This document shows, piece after piece, positions 1 through 14,100 of a DNA stretch of 64,000 bases. Each line of letters starts with the position of its first letter. Within the stretch, counting starts at the first letter, position 1. The notes under the pieces were generated by a model. That model saw only the letters and a list, made by a program, of their open reading frames with translations. It was not told where the DNA came from and searched no databases. The position numbers and the translations under genes are program-made. The DNA is from Dicaeum eximium (Eukaryota > Chordata > Aves > Passeriformes > Dicaeidae), in contig VWZP01008273.1 in the NCBI GenBank assembly GCA_013396995.1, positions 568,008-632,007 on the forward strand. Direction: 5' to 3'.

Positions 1-415
1 GCACCTATTTCTGGGAGCTGGACGCTTTGGGATCCTCTGGCAAACTCCATGCCAGGAAAGAGCGTTTTTAATAACCACAGGTGGATAATAGGTTTGCAAA
101 ACACCGTAACAGATGGGTGTTTTAAATCAAAAGGAAAACAGAGAGGTGGAGAGGGAGCACTCTCTTTCCAGACAGTTAGAGCTCAATACCTGCCCAACTT
201 CTCTGAGGAATTACCAAGAGAACAAGGAGGGGAAAAAAAAAATGCAGCTTAGTCATATTTGTATTCTTATTAAATGCAGGACTGCCTGAGGCGAACAAGA
301 GCTGATATCATAATTATTGGCTTGCCCAGCCAGCTGCCTTCTCTCACCTGATGTAAGATCAGATCTGTGCAGCCTTTGGAGCCTCTGTACCGCTGAGCCT
401 CCACTCTCTCTGCAG

Positions 416-478
416 GGCTGTTTGAATGACCTAATCCTGTCCTGGAGCAGCACCACGCCGTTGTGCTTCAGTAGAAAG
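416..478 (+). other. Speculative non-coding first exon (splice-site pair)
   Basis: A pyrimidine-rich acceptor (ccactctctctgcag, AG at 414-415) is followed 63 bases later by a near-consensus donor (AAAG then GTAAGA at 479). The pair would define a small exon about 18 kb upstream of the FOXN1 start exon. FOXN1 in mammals has alternative non-coding first exons at a comparable distance. This is pattern-based only; such pairs occur by chance. Confidence 0.15.
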
Positions 479-3400
479 GTAAGAGGAAACCTCTGACAGC
501 TCCGTGCAGCTCCTCAGAGAACTGAGCCGTGAAAGCCAAACGGAAGGGGGAGCAGAGCTCTCCTGCCTTGGCTCCTCTATTTAATGTGGAGTCCCTGGGG
601 CTGGCTTTGAAGAACTCCAGGCTGAGGGAAGGGGAAGGTCAGCACCTCCATCCTGTTCCTCGGCAGCTCCTGTAGGTGTTCACCAGCCAGCAGCGCGGGG
701 GAGCAGGAGAAGGAGCCAAGGAAACTCCAGGTCAGTTCATGGATCCATTGGTGGTGGGAGAAAGGAAGATTGGAGATGACTTCCCAAAGGAAAAAAAGTT
801 GCTTTTCTCGTCTCGGGTGCAGCTTAATCCAATCCTTCTGCTCCATAATTGTAAAGTAAGCTGGAAGTGTTTTCATTACCTGAAAGAAAAACAAAAATAA
901 ACAGGGGGAATTAAACAACAAACCAAGAAAAGTATTTCTGAAAATATACGGGAAGCTTCATGTCTCACCAATTCTTAAAAGATTTGTATCAAACTTTTCC
1001 AGTGGTGAATCAAAAAACTTGGGAAGTTCTGTGTTTTGAAACCAAGCTTGTTTTTTACTGCTGTTTTAAATCTGGTGCTTCTGCCTCATGTGTTTTGTAG
1101 CAGAGGATGAAAACTTTGTTTAGATTTATTCCCGTATGGAAAGGTGGCTGAAGTCACATCCAGAGAGAAGCCAGGATGTGTTAAGAGCAGGAATGGCTGA
1201 ATTTGAGCACTGCCAATAGAAACTGAATTCTTATTTCTTTACATCACTTTCTTTTCACTTTTTAGTTTCAGACTGTTAGATTTCCAGCAGGAAAGGGACT
1301 GTTTGTGTTACAAATACAATAACTATCTAAATCTATAAATAACAGCCATCTGTCGTTCAACTCTTGACCCTGCTGCCTTCCTGGACAGCAGAGTAAATCT
1401 TGGGGAATTAGACTTTATAAATGTTTCAGTTTGGTTTATCAGGATCATATGTTTCTAATTTGAATACTACACGAGATATGTTGAACTGGATGAGGTGTAG
1501 GCTGAGAATTATTTATTTTGTTCATAACTAATTATGGGCATAAGAGGAAAAAAAATATTGGATAGATAAAGTGTATTTCTGAAGGAGCAAAGGATTGTGA
1601 AGTTTTCTGTCAGTCAGATATGATATATGCAGCCAAGAAAATACACAATTGGAGCAGATTGTTTATCCTGGTGAGGAGAGATGGGCACTGGCAGAAGAAG
1701 GGTGAATGCAAATGAAATCATGCAGGCTTCAAATGTAAAAGTAGAGTGTGAGAAAGTCCTGGCTTGCACAAGAACACAGATTCTGGTGTGACATTGCTGA
1801 GTTCCTGGGTGTTACTGGAGCCACGTGCCAGAGACAGGAGTCAGTGCAGCACTCTGGGGAGTAAATATAAATATCTATAAATGCCACTGTGGTAGGTGCA
1901 GCACAGGAACCTGTCAGGAGCACATAAAACTCTTGCTTTTACTGGCTTGAAAGAGGAAAGTGTAGAGAGAGGGAAGATTCACCCACACAGAGCAAAATCC
2001 ATCCCTGGTAACAACAGGCTTCGCTTTTTTAGGACAGTCGTTTGCACCTGCAGGTACAGGGGATAACGAGAAAAATACTTTCAAAAATATTTTTTAAGAT
2101 AAAATTTTAAAAAATCAGAAAATGCCCTTTCAATTCTCTGTCCTTTCAGAGCACCTTTGTTGTAAAACAGAAATTAAAAGAAAACACAATTTTTTAGGAT
2201 TTCTGGAAACTAAGCATTAGCCACAATATCAATATTTTAATATTTTTGGCCACAAAGCTGTAGGTATTTCACACAAGAAGTGGTGTCATGCAGAACTACT
2301 TTCAGTCATGAAATCACTCCCATAACCTGATTTCATGTGCTGGTAAATGACCAAGGACAGTGAGGCAGAGATACAGCCGCCAAAAAAATCTGAAACAGAA
2401 ATTTCCAAGCCCCTGCAAAAAATATTGATAATTGGTTCATGTTAGAATTAAATTGATCCTTTGGTTACAGCCTAAAGAGATCACAGATGGGTTGGGAGGC
2501 AGAAGTCCTGCATTAGTCCATGCAAGACATTTTAAAAAGCATAAAATTTCAAATAAATCTGAACAAAATGAAAAAAAAATTAAAAACCATTACATGTATT
2601 TACCCTTTAAAAAGCAGGGATCAAAGCACTGATGAAGGATTTTTGCAGATACTCTTGTGTCCTGCTTACAAACCAAACAATTACTTGTGTGAAACTCCAG
2701 CCTGGCTGCTGCTGGAGCTTTGGAGCTGGCTCCTGCTGCCTGTGCCCCTTGGAAAGTGAGGGAAAATTTGTTTTGGATGTGGCACAGGTGAGGCAGTGCT
2801 GGGGGCTCAGTGTCCCTGAAATGTGGATGGATCCCAGCAGAGAGGATTTGCCGGCGGTGGCCTTGTCCTTTCTCGTTCCTCAGACAGCCCCAGCTCTGAG
2901 ATTTGGGTCAAACACACCTCCCTCCTCTCCTGCACCTCAAAAAATCATTAGCTGCAAAGACAAAGAGATTAATTGTGGAGATAATGCAGATTAGGAGAGA
3001 GCTACAAATGACATCCTCCTCTCCTGCCTCCGTGGGCACGGCCAGGGCCGCGTCTTCCCAAGGAATTCTTCACCTTGGCCGTGTTTGGGAGCAGGCTGAG
3101 CTGTCAGAGCTCTGCAAGGCTGAGGGAGTGGAGTGATTTACCCTGAGTAAATCACCACAACCTACTGGGTTGGAAGGTTTAAGCTTGCAGGTCGTTCCCC
3201 ACCCGAACAATCCCATGGATTTGTGGGTCAGAGCTGTGGGGTGCTGCTCTCCCTCCTGAGTCACTCTGGGATCAATGCCCTGATGTGCTGCCCACCACAG
3301 AGTGCTGCTCCTGCTGGAAACCAAAAGCAAAGTCTTGGCCAGTCCTATTGATCAAAGACACTTTGCCACTTCTGACAAGATTATGGCAATAATTAACTCT

Positions 3401-3794
3401 TTTGCCACATTTCGGACATAAATCAAAATTGTGCCCTCATTAGCACATCCTCTGCTACTTCCTCAACTCTCTCCTCAGCCCATAGACAAACATCCTGGGT
3501 TTGCTCTTGTTTTCTTTAAAATCAGTGAAGTCCTGCAGAGAACATTGCCCATTTTGGGGGGTTTTTCACCCATCCTGTGCAGCCAAGCCTCCTGGTCACA
3601 CGTGAGATACCAGCAGTGGTTGTTTCCATCACGCCAGGAGTGCTGAGACCTGGCTATGACCCAGAGCTCTGTGTGTGCTGGTTTTTTGCAAGAAAAAAAA
3701 CCCTTTTTGGAAAAAAAAAAAAAGTCCCCTTTCCCAGGGGAATATATAACCCTATTATTCCTTTAAAAAAAGTAATTAAAAGAGCCCACACAGA

Positions 3795-3897
3795 ACCATA
3801 AAATCACAGGATGGTTTGGATTGGAAGTGACCTTAAAACCCATCTTTTTCCATGGGCAGGGACACCTTCCACCTGACCAGGTTGCTCCAAACTGTGA
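3795..3897 (-). mobile_element. CR1 LINE 3'-end fragment
   Basis: The + strand reads as the reverse complement of an avian CR1 tail: 'aaaatcacaggatggtttgg', then 'ggaagtgaccttaaaaccca', then 'gggcagggacaccttccac' and 'ccaggttgctccaa'. The element is therefore on the minus strand. It is 5'-truncated to about 100 bp, as most CR1 copies are. Confidence 0.85.
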
Positions 3898-4728
3898 TAG
3901 AATATATAATTCTTTATTTTATTCAGGATGCAAGGGCTTAGAGTTATCTGGTTTGGTTCCTCTTTTTTGCATTCCACGAACAAAATAATAACAACACATA
4001 AGGTCATTATATGTCTTTTACCTGAATTCCCTACATTTTCTAATGAAATCTGCATTCTCTGGGCCCTGCTGAATGTTTGCTGGGTACTGGAGGGAGCTGC
4101 TAAACATGTGGTTAGCAAAGTGATTCCTGCTTGCAGCCTTTACAAATCTCAGCAGTGCCTTTTGAGGCTCAGTAAATATATGTAAAATAAGTTTAAGATG
4201 TTTGGATGAGACAGGGCTACTGCAATCCAGAGCATTATTATCTTTCTGGTGGCGAAGTGCTCAGAAATGAATGAAGCATCGAGGGTGAGGTTCCATCAGA
4301 GTCATATAATGAAGCTAAACATGCTGTCATTTTAACCCAATTTGTTTCCCTCTGTACTGCTGCCTCACCAGTTTGTTAGAGCCTCTCAAAGGAGCTCATC
4401 CAGTGTCAGCTCACAACTTCCACACCTATCCAGTACTTTACTCCTGGAATGGGTAGGTATCCCTGCCCTGCAAACTCTTAACTGCTGGTTCAACAGACCT
4501 GCCAGGACAGGTCCCTGCAACATTCCCCTCTGTGGGCAAATGGTAGGATGCCAGAAATATTAGACAGGAACCTGTTCTCCCAGGAATGCAAGTAATTCAT
4601 AGAAGGAAATAATTTACTATTTTCCCAGCTGGAATAATTAAACAGCGAGGCACTGTCCTACTGAGCTGCTGCAATGAAGAGCAAGTGAGAGGGGGGAAAA
4701 AAGAGTTGGAATGTCCTGCAGTGTAAAT

Positions 4729-5450
4729 TCTCCTCCAGACCAAACAACCTTAGTTCTGTAAGTCTTTCCTGATAAGCCAGGATTCCCAAGGCTCTGGCCA
4801 TTCCCCCTCCTCTCCTGTGGACTTCAAACTGGAGGGCAACTTTAGAAATGCACTGACCAAAATCCCAAACCTTCAGCTGACACTTGGCCGAGAGGATTTC
4901 CCTTCCCAGCTCTCAGAGAACACATTTCTGCCAGCACCTCACCCCTGCCAGCCTGTCTGCCTGCTCCATTATGCCTCGATCTGGCTGGTTTAGGCTCAGT
5001 TTACAACCCTTTAAACTCCCAAGATGTTTCCATGCAGAATTGCTGCTTTCTCCTCACTCACTGTCTGCAGGGTTTCTTATTCCTGCCTGGATGCTGAGCT
5101 CAGTTACCACTGAACTGCATTTTGCTGTCTGCAGACTCTTTTTCCTGGCTCCTTTTGAATATTAACCCTGCTCTCCACCTAGATAGGCAAAGCCTCCCAT
5201 CTCCAGTTGTCTCCAAATCTGCTTAGAGCTCCTCTCCAGCCTTTCCCTCAAATCATTAGTGAAAATACCAAGTAGTGGCAGGCTCTTGAAGAAATCCACT
5301 CCAAATACCCTTTCATTCTGACAGCAGCCAGTCTCCAACTCCTCCTAATGCTCTGTTCCACCCAGCTCTCCCTCCTCTCTGCTGGAATTTTGTCTCAAAT
5401 ACATTTTCTAAGCTTGCTCATGAGAACATCACAAGCAAAAGCAGAGCACC
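4729..5450 (-). mobile_element. Old, diverged CR1/L3-type LINE fragment
   Basis: Degenerate similarity to the antisense of CR1 3' coding sequence. Blocks resembling 'ccagaccaaacaaccttagt', 'cattagtgaaaataccaag' and 'cttgctcatgagaacatcac' occur in CR1 order. The copy is heavily mutated and has no open frame of note. Exact borders and subfamily cannot be fixed by eye. Confidence 0.45.
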
Positions 5451-8400
5451 CTCACTCATACCCAGCTGTATAATCTGTGTTATTCTGTCCTTGCAAGGCC
5501 AATATCCAGGGAAAACTACTCGTTTTCCAGAGAAACTACTGCCAGGACAATTCCCCTTTAGCAAATTCACAATAGCTTCTGCTTTTGCCCTTTTTTTTCC
5601 CCTTAGTTTGGTGGGTTTAAAATGTTGTCCTTTTCTGGGAGTTAAAGTTAAATCTGCCGTCTGTAAATCTCTCACCCTTTCTACTTGGATGGAAAGGAGT
5701 GATTTACCTCCTTCCAGCCTTGCAAATCCACTCGTACCCAGCCAATTCTCAGACCTGCAGCTCTGCAGTAATTTCAGCTGATTCTCTAAAATTCACCAGA
5801 ACCAAATTAATTGGGGCCACTGAACCTGGAGACCTCAAAAAGCCTCAGCCCTGTCCTGTGGGAGGTGAGAACACAGGTATTCTTCCATGGGTGAGATCAC
5901 AGGCAAAACATCATTAATATTCCAGAATTTCTCATCCTCTGACTTGGCAATGCCCCGTTAGTTTTCCACTGTGCTTTGAGGTCAGTAATTAATGTTTGCC
6001 CTACTTTTCCACCCAGGAATAGACTTGGGATGGGTTCTTTTTTTTTTTCTTTGAAATGCAGAGTGTCTAGAGAGCACCTGTTCCACCCTATGGATTTGGG
6101 CTCAGCTTTGTGACACTGAGATTCTGTTTTGGGAACATTTGCAGCAAATATTATTGTCCAACATATTTTGTAAGAACCATTCAAAGGACTGAAAAATTAT
6201 AAACCAAGACCAACTTATCCAAGATTAGCCACTCATGCAAAGTAATTTTTTTTTGGCTAGTCTACACACAGTCTTGTGAGGTGTTGAGCAATAATACCAC
6301 TTATTTAAATCTATGGAAATTTACTGTTCGTGGGTATACATCACTTCAGCACACAGCATAAAATACCTGTATGGAAAAGCTCTTTTCCTCAAAAGAAAAT
6401 TCATTCAATGGTTAAAAACATTCTAGAATTCTTCCTAAAAACAGGTAAAATCTCCTGGATTTCTGCTCATCCTCAGAGGTGAGAGTGCCCTGCAGCTCAG
6501 TGTTCAGCAAGCTTAACAGCTAAAATCCAGCATAATTCTGTCACCTGCTCTTTTTCCTCTCTGACTCTACAAAAATACAGCAGGAAACTGTTTTCAACAG
6601 GCAAAATTAGTCAGATTTATGCATGCAGAAATGCTCAACAGGGCTGCAAAGGAGGCTGCAAAGTTTGGCTTAAACTGATGATGTTCCTCGTTGTTGAAAG
6701 CCTCCACAGAAAAAAACATTCTTAAAAATCACTTCAACAAAAAGAGTAAAAGGTCAGGTGTAGAGGAACAGAATATTTTCCCACATAAAAAGACAGTGTT
6801 AAGGTAAAAATAAAAAGGAAAAAAAAGGCAAAGTGGAATTTAAGAGAGAATGAAAATGTGGAATCTGTGAATACTGAAAGTGAAGGTAGGAAGTGTCAGG
6901 AGTGAACTTCATGAAATTAAAAATATGGATGATCAAACTGAACAAAGTCTTCAAATTCTGAAAAAATAAGCATGTGATGTATCTATGACACTTGCCTGTG
7001 GTTTTACAAGGAACCTGTAAAAGTAAAGCTTTCACCTTTATTTCTTAACTGCCAATGCAAACATCTGCATTCTTGATGAGATAAAAATTGCAATTCTTGC
7101 ACACTCCCTATTTCAGCAGCATCGAGTTTCCCAAAAAACTGAGCCACATCAGGGATCACAACAAGAAAAGTGACAAGTGGCATTATTTAACTTGGAGAGA
7201 GAGGAGAAAAGGAAGACTGTAAGAAAACCAAATGAGAGAGCCCATAAGAATTCCTTTGCCCTGGCTGAGCAAGTTTGGTGTTGGGCTCATTAGGGATGTT
7301 AATGCCCAAACATCAAGCACAGGGTTTGGAACAGACACAGGACCTGGATTTCCCTGGCAGGAGGAACCAGGCACGTGATTTATATTTTTTAACTGTTTTC
7401 CTGTTCTTGTCTCCGCTTTAACCCAGCTGAGCTGGCACTGAGCAGGGAGAGCTGGACCAGGAATCCCTTCCAGCCCACTTTTCCTGCCACTCTGAATTTC
7501 TCCAGTGATATTTCTGCTCTGTAGATCTTGATATTAATTGGGAACCAAGGCTTTAAAAACCAGACACTTTTTAGCTCTAAAGACTCCCAAGCACGGAGGA
7601 AAATGGGCTTTGACTGTGGAGTGAGATCTTCTGTCCCAAAAAACCAAATGTAGGCAAAGGAAGCAAAGTGTGAGGTTGCTTCCATGTAGAAATTTGTGCC
7701 TTTTCACCAGCAAGGAGCAGCTAAAGCTGACAAAAACTCACACAGAAATTCCTTCACAACAAACTCAGATAAAACTCACCCCAAGCACAAATCTCCTTGG
7801 CTATAAAACACATTTCTCACTTAATAACTGATAAACTGCCACAATATAACGTTCTGGGTTTAACAGGAAAAAAAAAATTAAATTAGAGGGTGTAAAATAT
7901 GTGAATGCAAAAGGTCTTAAATAAAGACATGTTCTTTAATTCCAAGTTTATTCATTAATTTATGAATAAACATATACAAAATCTCTTTGTTCACGTTTCT
8001 ACTTTCTCATGTTGATATCTTTTATCTCCTACTGAATCCATGACTCCTTGTTCTGGTTTTGCATCACTCTCTATAATGCCCAAAATACCATACTATTATA
8101 GATTTAGTCCTATAGTCATTTAGAAAATCCAAGGAAAAAAAAAACACTGGAACTGAAAATCTGATTACCCACAGAGATCTGTAAGAGGAGGCAAAATGCT
8201 GAGCTGTTGCCATTATCAAACTTGATACAGATTTGTGAGTGTTTATATAATCTAATAGTATATTAAAATTTCAATTCTTTTTGCTCCTGAAATTGCTTGT
8301 CAGAGGACCTTGTCAGCAATAATACAAAACTGCATTTCTAGTCCCTTAATGAATATTCTTTATCAGCTGTGCTTTATGTGTTGAAAACAAACACCTATAA

Positions 8401-10849
8401 AAAGTTTAATTTGCATGATTTTTTATGTATAAGAAAACAGAACAGCTTTTGTAATAGGTTTAGTTTTATGTCTCGGCCTTTAATGTGGTAATCCCCTTAG
8501 ATCAGTTAATTATGTTTTATGTATCACTGAAATGTAATATTTTAAGGGAAGAAATGAGCATAGTTTCAACCTCTTTAGAGCCAGCTGCTCCCCAAAATTT
8601 AAGATTCTATTATAATAAAGGAGTTAATTTTCACACTAAGGAGAGAATGGACAAAATCCCTGTTCAGAGGGGGAATGAGGTTCCCAGATAGAATCTCTTG
8701 GATTCTTGTACATAAACTGCACAAGGATACAGGAAAATGCAGGATTGGATTATCCTTAATTAATTTCAACCATTTTCTTGCTTCTAATTTTCGTCTCTAT
8801 TAAGAATTTTGTAACAGCTTCAAGGTCTCATACACAATTCAATATTCTTGCTTAAATGATGTTTCCTCAATGAAACAGGGACAGTTTATTCAGGGTGTTT
8901 ATTGCAAAACTGGTTTTGCACACACAGTTTGGGGATGTTTGCTTTTTCTGTGAAATTCCTGCCCTTTATTTCAAGGGTGTTATTACCTCAGGTTTTGTGG
9001 TGAAAGAAATCAATATTTTTTTGTTTTCTTTTGTTTCCCTGTAGGTGAGAGGTGTTCATAAAATCACAGAACTGAATTCCTCCTTTGCATTTTCTAGTTT
9101 ATTTAATCTAGCTTTTCTTTTTCTTCATTCATATTTTGAAAATAAGATATTTTCATTAACCGTAATTTGGGATAGAAAAAAGTAAAAGCACATTTGTTGT
9201 CTCAGTTACCAATGCAGTGAACATGCTCAGCCTGGAGGGATTCACTCAGTACAGGGACACACAAAAATGATTGAATTTGCTCAGAAACAGTGGAAAGCAG
9301 AGATGCTATTTTGAACACCAACCTCTTGAAGGAGGTTATTGCTTCAGATATTCATCAAAAAGGCAAGATATTTAAGCATGGAAAAGACTTTTATCATGGT
9401 CTCCATTTCTTAGGTACTCTTGATAAAATACTTTCAAGACCAAAGCCCTGAAGAGGTTCATTTATCCCTCAAAGATACAAACTTTGGCATTTTACCCTCT
9501 GTGGTTTTGCTGAGGAAAAATTAAAATTAATAGAAAAGCCTCTCACGTTTCACAAGGCTGAAAAAAATCCATCCTAGATGAACAAATTTTGCAAAAGTTT
9601 TGCTTCAAACATTTAAATCTCGCTGGCTGGAGCAATCTGTTTCCAAACACTCAGGAACGAGGAGAACTGGGGAAAAGAAACTCAGCTTTGTTTTGCTTTT
9701 CTTTTAGGAGAAACAGCTTTCACAAAGAACTTTCCCAAAAAAAGTTAAAGCAGATGAGGAAGAAAGTTAAATTCTGTTATAAACCAAACAGCTGCTGTTG
9801 GTAGTTTTGGTGCTCACGGTGAGGACGCAGTGTCTGTGGGACAGAAATAAATAATACAGGAATAAATTAGGCATTGGGAGGACAGGTGGGTGTAGCAGAG
9901 GTGGAAATGCTTGGGAAGTGAGCAGGGAAAAGGGGAAGAACCAGCCTTGGACATTTGGCAGTGAAGGAAAAGAAGGGTAATTGGGGGAAGGAATGATATG
10001 GCCACAACTTACAGGTTTTAGAAACTCTCGTGCATTCCAGAACTGTAAAAGCAGATGGGTTTAGCTCTGCCTATTTCATATTTTTCCTCATTTTCAGATC
10101 TTGTGCTGGGAATTTCCTTTGTACTTATATTTACAGCAAACATTAGGTTTTCCAATGCTTACAAAACCCTTCCTGGGGAGTTTAATGTCTTCATCCATGA
10201 CATCTACTTTTGTCCACAACATTTCCTTTTCCCTCCCCACTTCTTTTAGTCTTCCTATTTCCAAGTCCCTTCTATCTCATCTTCTTCCCAGCAGTTATTC
10301 TTCCCTAAAGGATTAACCTATTTCTATGTTACTCATTTTGCAAAACAATGCCAGGCTGTATTTTCCCATAAGGTTATTTAATCTCCAAACTGGCCTTCAT
10401 TTATTCCTCAGCCTGTCTGTCTCGTGCTTTTCCTGGAATCCCAAAGACAATGCTTTAAATTACAAAACCAAGTTCTCAGCTTGATGCTGGGGTGGCAATG
10501 ACTTTGTAATTTTGTGGGGCAAGGGAGACAGGAGTGTTGGGATAATCAGGCATTTGCCTTTTTTATTTTTTCCCCCACAATTTTGTTCTGTCTCTCCCTT
10601 TTCCCTAAGCAGTGTTTGCTCCTACAGGCTGTAACTTCTGGAATTGTGTCACTTTTTACACTGCAGAGAATTCGTGGTACTGGAACATGAAATATTCTGT
10701 GGGTTTATGTGTTTAAAGCAGATCTCTCCTATCAGAGCTGGTGCAGAATTGCAGCCTTGTTTTGGTTAACAATGTTTTTTTCACTCCTCTTTAACCTGTC
10801 AGGTTCGTGCCCCATCACTGAACCTCATTATGTCTTTTTGCTGTTCCTC

Positions 10850-11135
10850 CCACCTCATCTTCATCATAACTGTTCAGAACACCACTATCACCTGCAAATT
10901 CTGTCATGGAGCTCTGCCCCTCTTTTTCCAGGTTGTTTGGGAACACTTTAAACCCCACAAAAATCTCAGCAGACCCCCAAAGGTCACCCCAGCACATCTA
11001 TTTTCCCTTTCAACCAAATATTCATCCATGCAAAGAGATTTTCTGTCTATATTCAGGATTTCGGTGGATATTTGGTTCCTTTAATCCTGGTGAGGAATCA
11101 TGATGTCAAAAGCTCTTCCTGCTCACCCAAGCAAA
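10850..11135 (-). mobile_element. Old, diverged CR1/L3-type LINE fragment
   Basis: Contains degenerate antisense CR1 blocks: 'cctgcaaattctgtcatgga', 'tttttccaggttgttt', 'atctcagcagacccc' and 'gatgtcaaaagc', in the order expected from CR1 ORF2 toward its 5' side. It is an ancient copy with approximate limits. Confidence 0.4.
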
Positions 11136-14100
11136 CCATCAGCCCAGTTTCCCCAGGAAACCTTAACATGAAAACCAGTATTGACCAGAATGGGAAAAAA
11201 AACCAGCTCTGTAGCTTTGTGGACAGAGAAGTTCTTGCTAGGAGTGGAAGCTGAGGGGGAAAATGCCATTCTCCATGAGCTGTTCCTCCATTTTTCCTGC
11301 TTCATATGCACCATTTCTCATGCATGCCTGGGAATAGGTGTCAGCAGAACACATCACTCCACATCAGCTGTGTCCCTGTGAGTGGCTGGATTAGCTCCTG
11401 GTTGTTACCTGGATGCTGAAAGACCTTTGATCTTCTGAAGGCAGAGCAGGAGCTTTAGTCTTGGGGTTTGGGTGGATTTTTTTTTTCCTCCTTTTCAAAG
11501 TTTTCCCCCAGAAATAAATGCTTGAAGCACGGCTGCATTATTGGCTGCATAATTTTTTTTTTTTTCTGAGAAGCTCAGAGGCTTGTGTAAACTACACTGT
11601 ATAGCTCAGAGTAAACATGTAAAACTTGTACAAGCTGTAGTTTGAGCTGATTCAGTTTAATTCCACGTGAAACCAACAGAATCTGTTCCAATCAAAACTC
11701 TTAACTCAGGGCAGCTCCGCCTGCTGACATCAGGAATTTAAAACAAGTGAAATTCCATGCGTTTGCACGTATTGTAGCCTGACATTTCCAAAGAAAAACC
11801 AAAGAAAACTGAAGTTAAACAGCCCTTGAACGTGTTTTTTGGTGTGTCTGATGCTTCTGCACTTAACAAATCCCTGCTCTGTGAATCAGCCATCCAAAGG
11901 GGGGGTTTTTTTGTTGGGTTTTTTTGTTATTTTGGTGGTTTTTTGTTGTTTTATTTTAACATACTCAGCTTACAACTGTGCTGAGTAATAATAAGATTCC
12001 CAAATCCATTTCTCAGATCAAATAAAGGTAATTACAGAGCTTACTGTGGGCGATTCCCAGTGGGAGGGTGGGAGTGGCCACGGGTGGGGCTGTACATGCA
12101 CAACAGAGAAAATGGGAATGTACCACACCCGTCATAAAACATGCTGCCACAGCCAGCAACAGAAACCATTAGGGTGGATCATCATCCACACCTTCTCATA
12201 AAGGCAGAAAGATGGCATGAGATCCCAAGATGAACTCTCAAGTCACAGGGAGATGAGCGTGACTCACCCGGGGGAGAAAAAGGAACGTAAAACAAATTAG
12301 GAGGCTCCCAAAAATCCTTACCCTGTGTGTCCCCAATGTCCCCCCTGCAAGATGTTCCCCAGAGAGGATTAATGGGGTGCATCATGTCACTCAGAGCCCT
12401 TGAGCTATCAACAGGTAATTCATGGGAATTCATTCAGCTGCTCATTAATCATCTTTTGTTACGCACAAGCAGCGAGGAGCAGGGCCACAGCTCGTTGTAT
12501 TTTGGGTCTGGAATAGCTGACAATCCCTGACCCACATTGTTTATTATATCATTCAGTGCTCCTCGCTTTTTTGGAAATGTTAACCAATGTCCACTCTTAG
12601 CATCTGGTTTTTAAACCAACTGGTATTTGCCTTTCCATTCAACTGTAGTGGTAGACTCCAAAAAAGTAACCTTATACAAAATATTGTGGATACAGAAAAT
12701 ATTGTGGGTAGCCCATAAACTGCTTTGGAAACTGGGAACCAAAATAGCCACAGAAAGGAAAGGGATACATTGGAATATATTAAAAGGCTTTATAATGTGA
12801 TAGAAGAAAGTAAAGTGACACAGACTGTCACTGCAGGGAGAGGAAAGGATGGGTAAAGAATACGTGGGAGACAGCACAGATAATTATAGGAGAAAGGGAC
12901 ACTGAAGCTCACAAATGATGCTGTGAAACAGGGCTGTAAAAAAGGTAAGAGTGAAGCACAGGTGCAGGGGCTGAGAGGGATGCCTGCAGAAGGACAAAGT
13001 GAACATCTCCACTCTCCCAGCTTTCAGCAATCTGCAGTTGAGGAATTTCTGAGCCAAAGGAGGCATCTCCTCATCTACCATCCCATTTATTGGCTGCAGC
13101 TGCTTTGACCCTTACTTACTCCCAGGAATTACTTTTATAAATCACATGGCTGTGCTGATGGCTTTGCTATATTTGTGGTGTCTCCTCCTTGGCACTGCCC
13201 AGGCCCAGAGTAAAACTCTGAGTTCAGCCCAGAGAACTCAGCTACAGATTTTGCTGCCATCAGCCCGCGAACGCCGTTATCTCCTGTGCTGGTTTTTCCT
13301 GCCAGCCCAGCTGGTTAATTCATGACAGAATCACACAGTTTCTGTATCACATTAACTGCTCCCAGCCCTTGGAACCGTGTCTGACTTCATGCTTAGATGT
13401 CTACAATGAAAGCAATGAAATTTCACACCCCTCCTTCAGGAAGCAGCAGAACCATTCACCCAGAAAACAGGACAGGGTATGCAAAGGATTGGGTTTGAAA
13501 ATACTGCCAGAGTTGCAGGGCTGGTAGGGAGAGCTGACATCTATTTTATAGGTTAGCTGGTGGAGTTGGGAAGGTGTTTTAGTGCTTAGGATGAGGAGGA
13601 AAAAGGTGAGGGGAAAACCAAGTGCACCTGACAAACTCCTTCACCTTCTCAGCTACATTTTTCCATGCTTGGTTTCTGTTCAGTGCTGAGCTCCCTCTTT
13701 GCTGGGCTAATTAAGCAAGTTCAGCACCTGTGAGGGACTTTTCTCTATTAAAAACTCCCCAGATGATGATGCTGCCCAGTCTACAAGAAATACGGAAGTC
13801 CTTACAGCGTTATTTCAGCCTTGCTGTGTGAATTTTTGTCAGGCTTTCTACTTCTGCATAAATTAATGCTTTAGAACTAGAGGTAAAATCCATTCCCAGA
13901 ACAAGCAGGACCTGCAATGAAGCTGAGAAGAAGCCCTATAATCTGCTTTCCTCTATTTTGAGGGAATTTCTGTGTGCTTGGAGAACAACCACCATACATC
14001 TTAGACACCAGAAGTGGTTTTGGCCTTTCCATCCCAGAAAGGTTTCAGCAGAACTAGAAATTCTTCAGGAAAGGGCTACAGCAGAATTTAAGGTGTGGGA

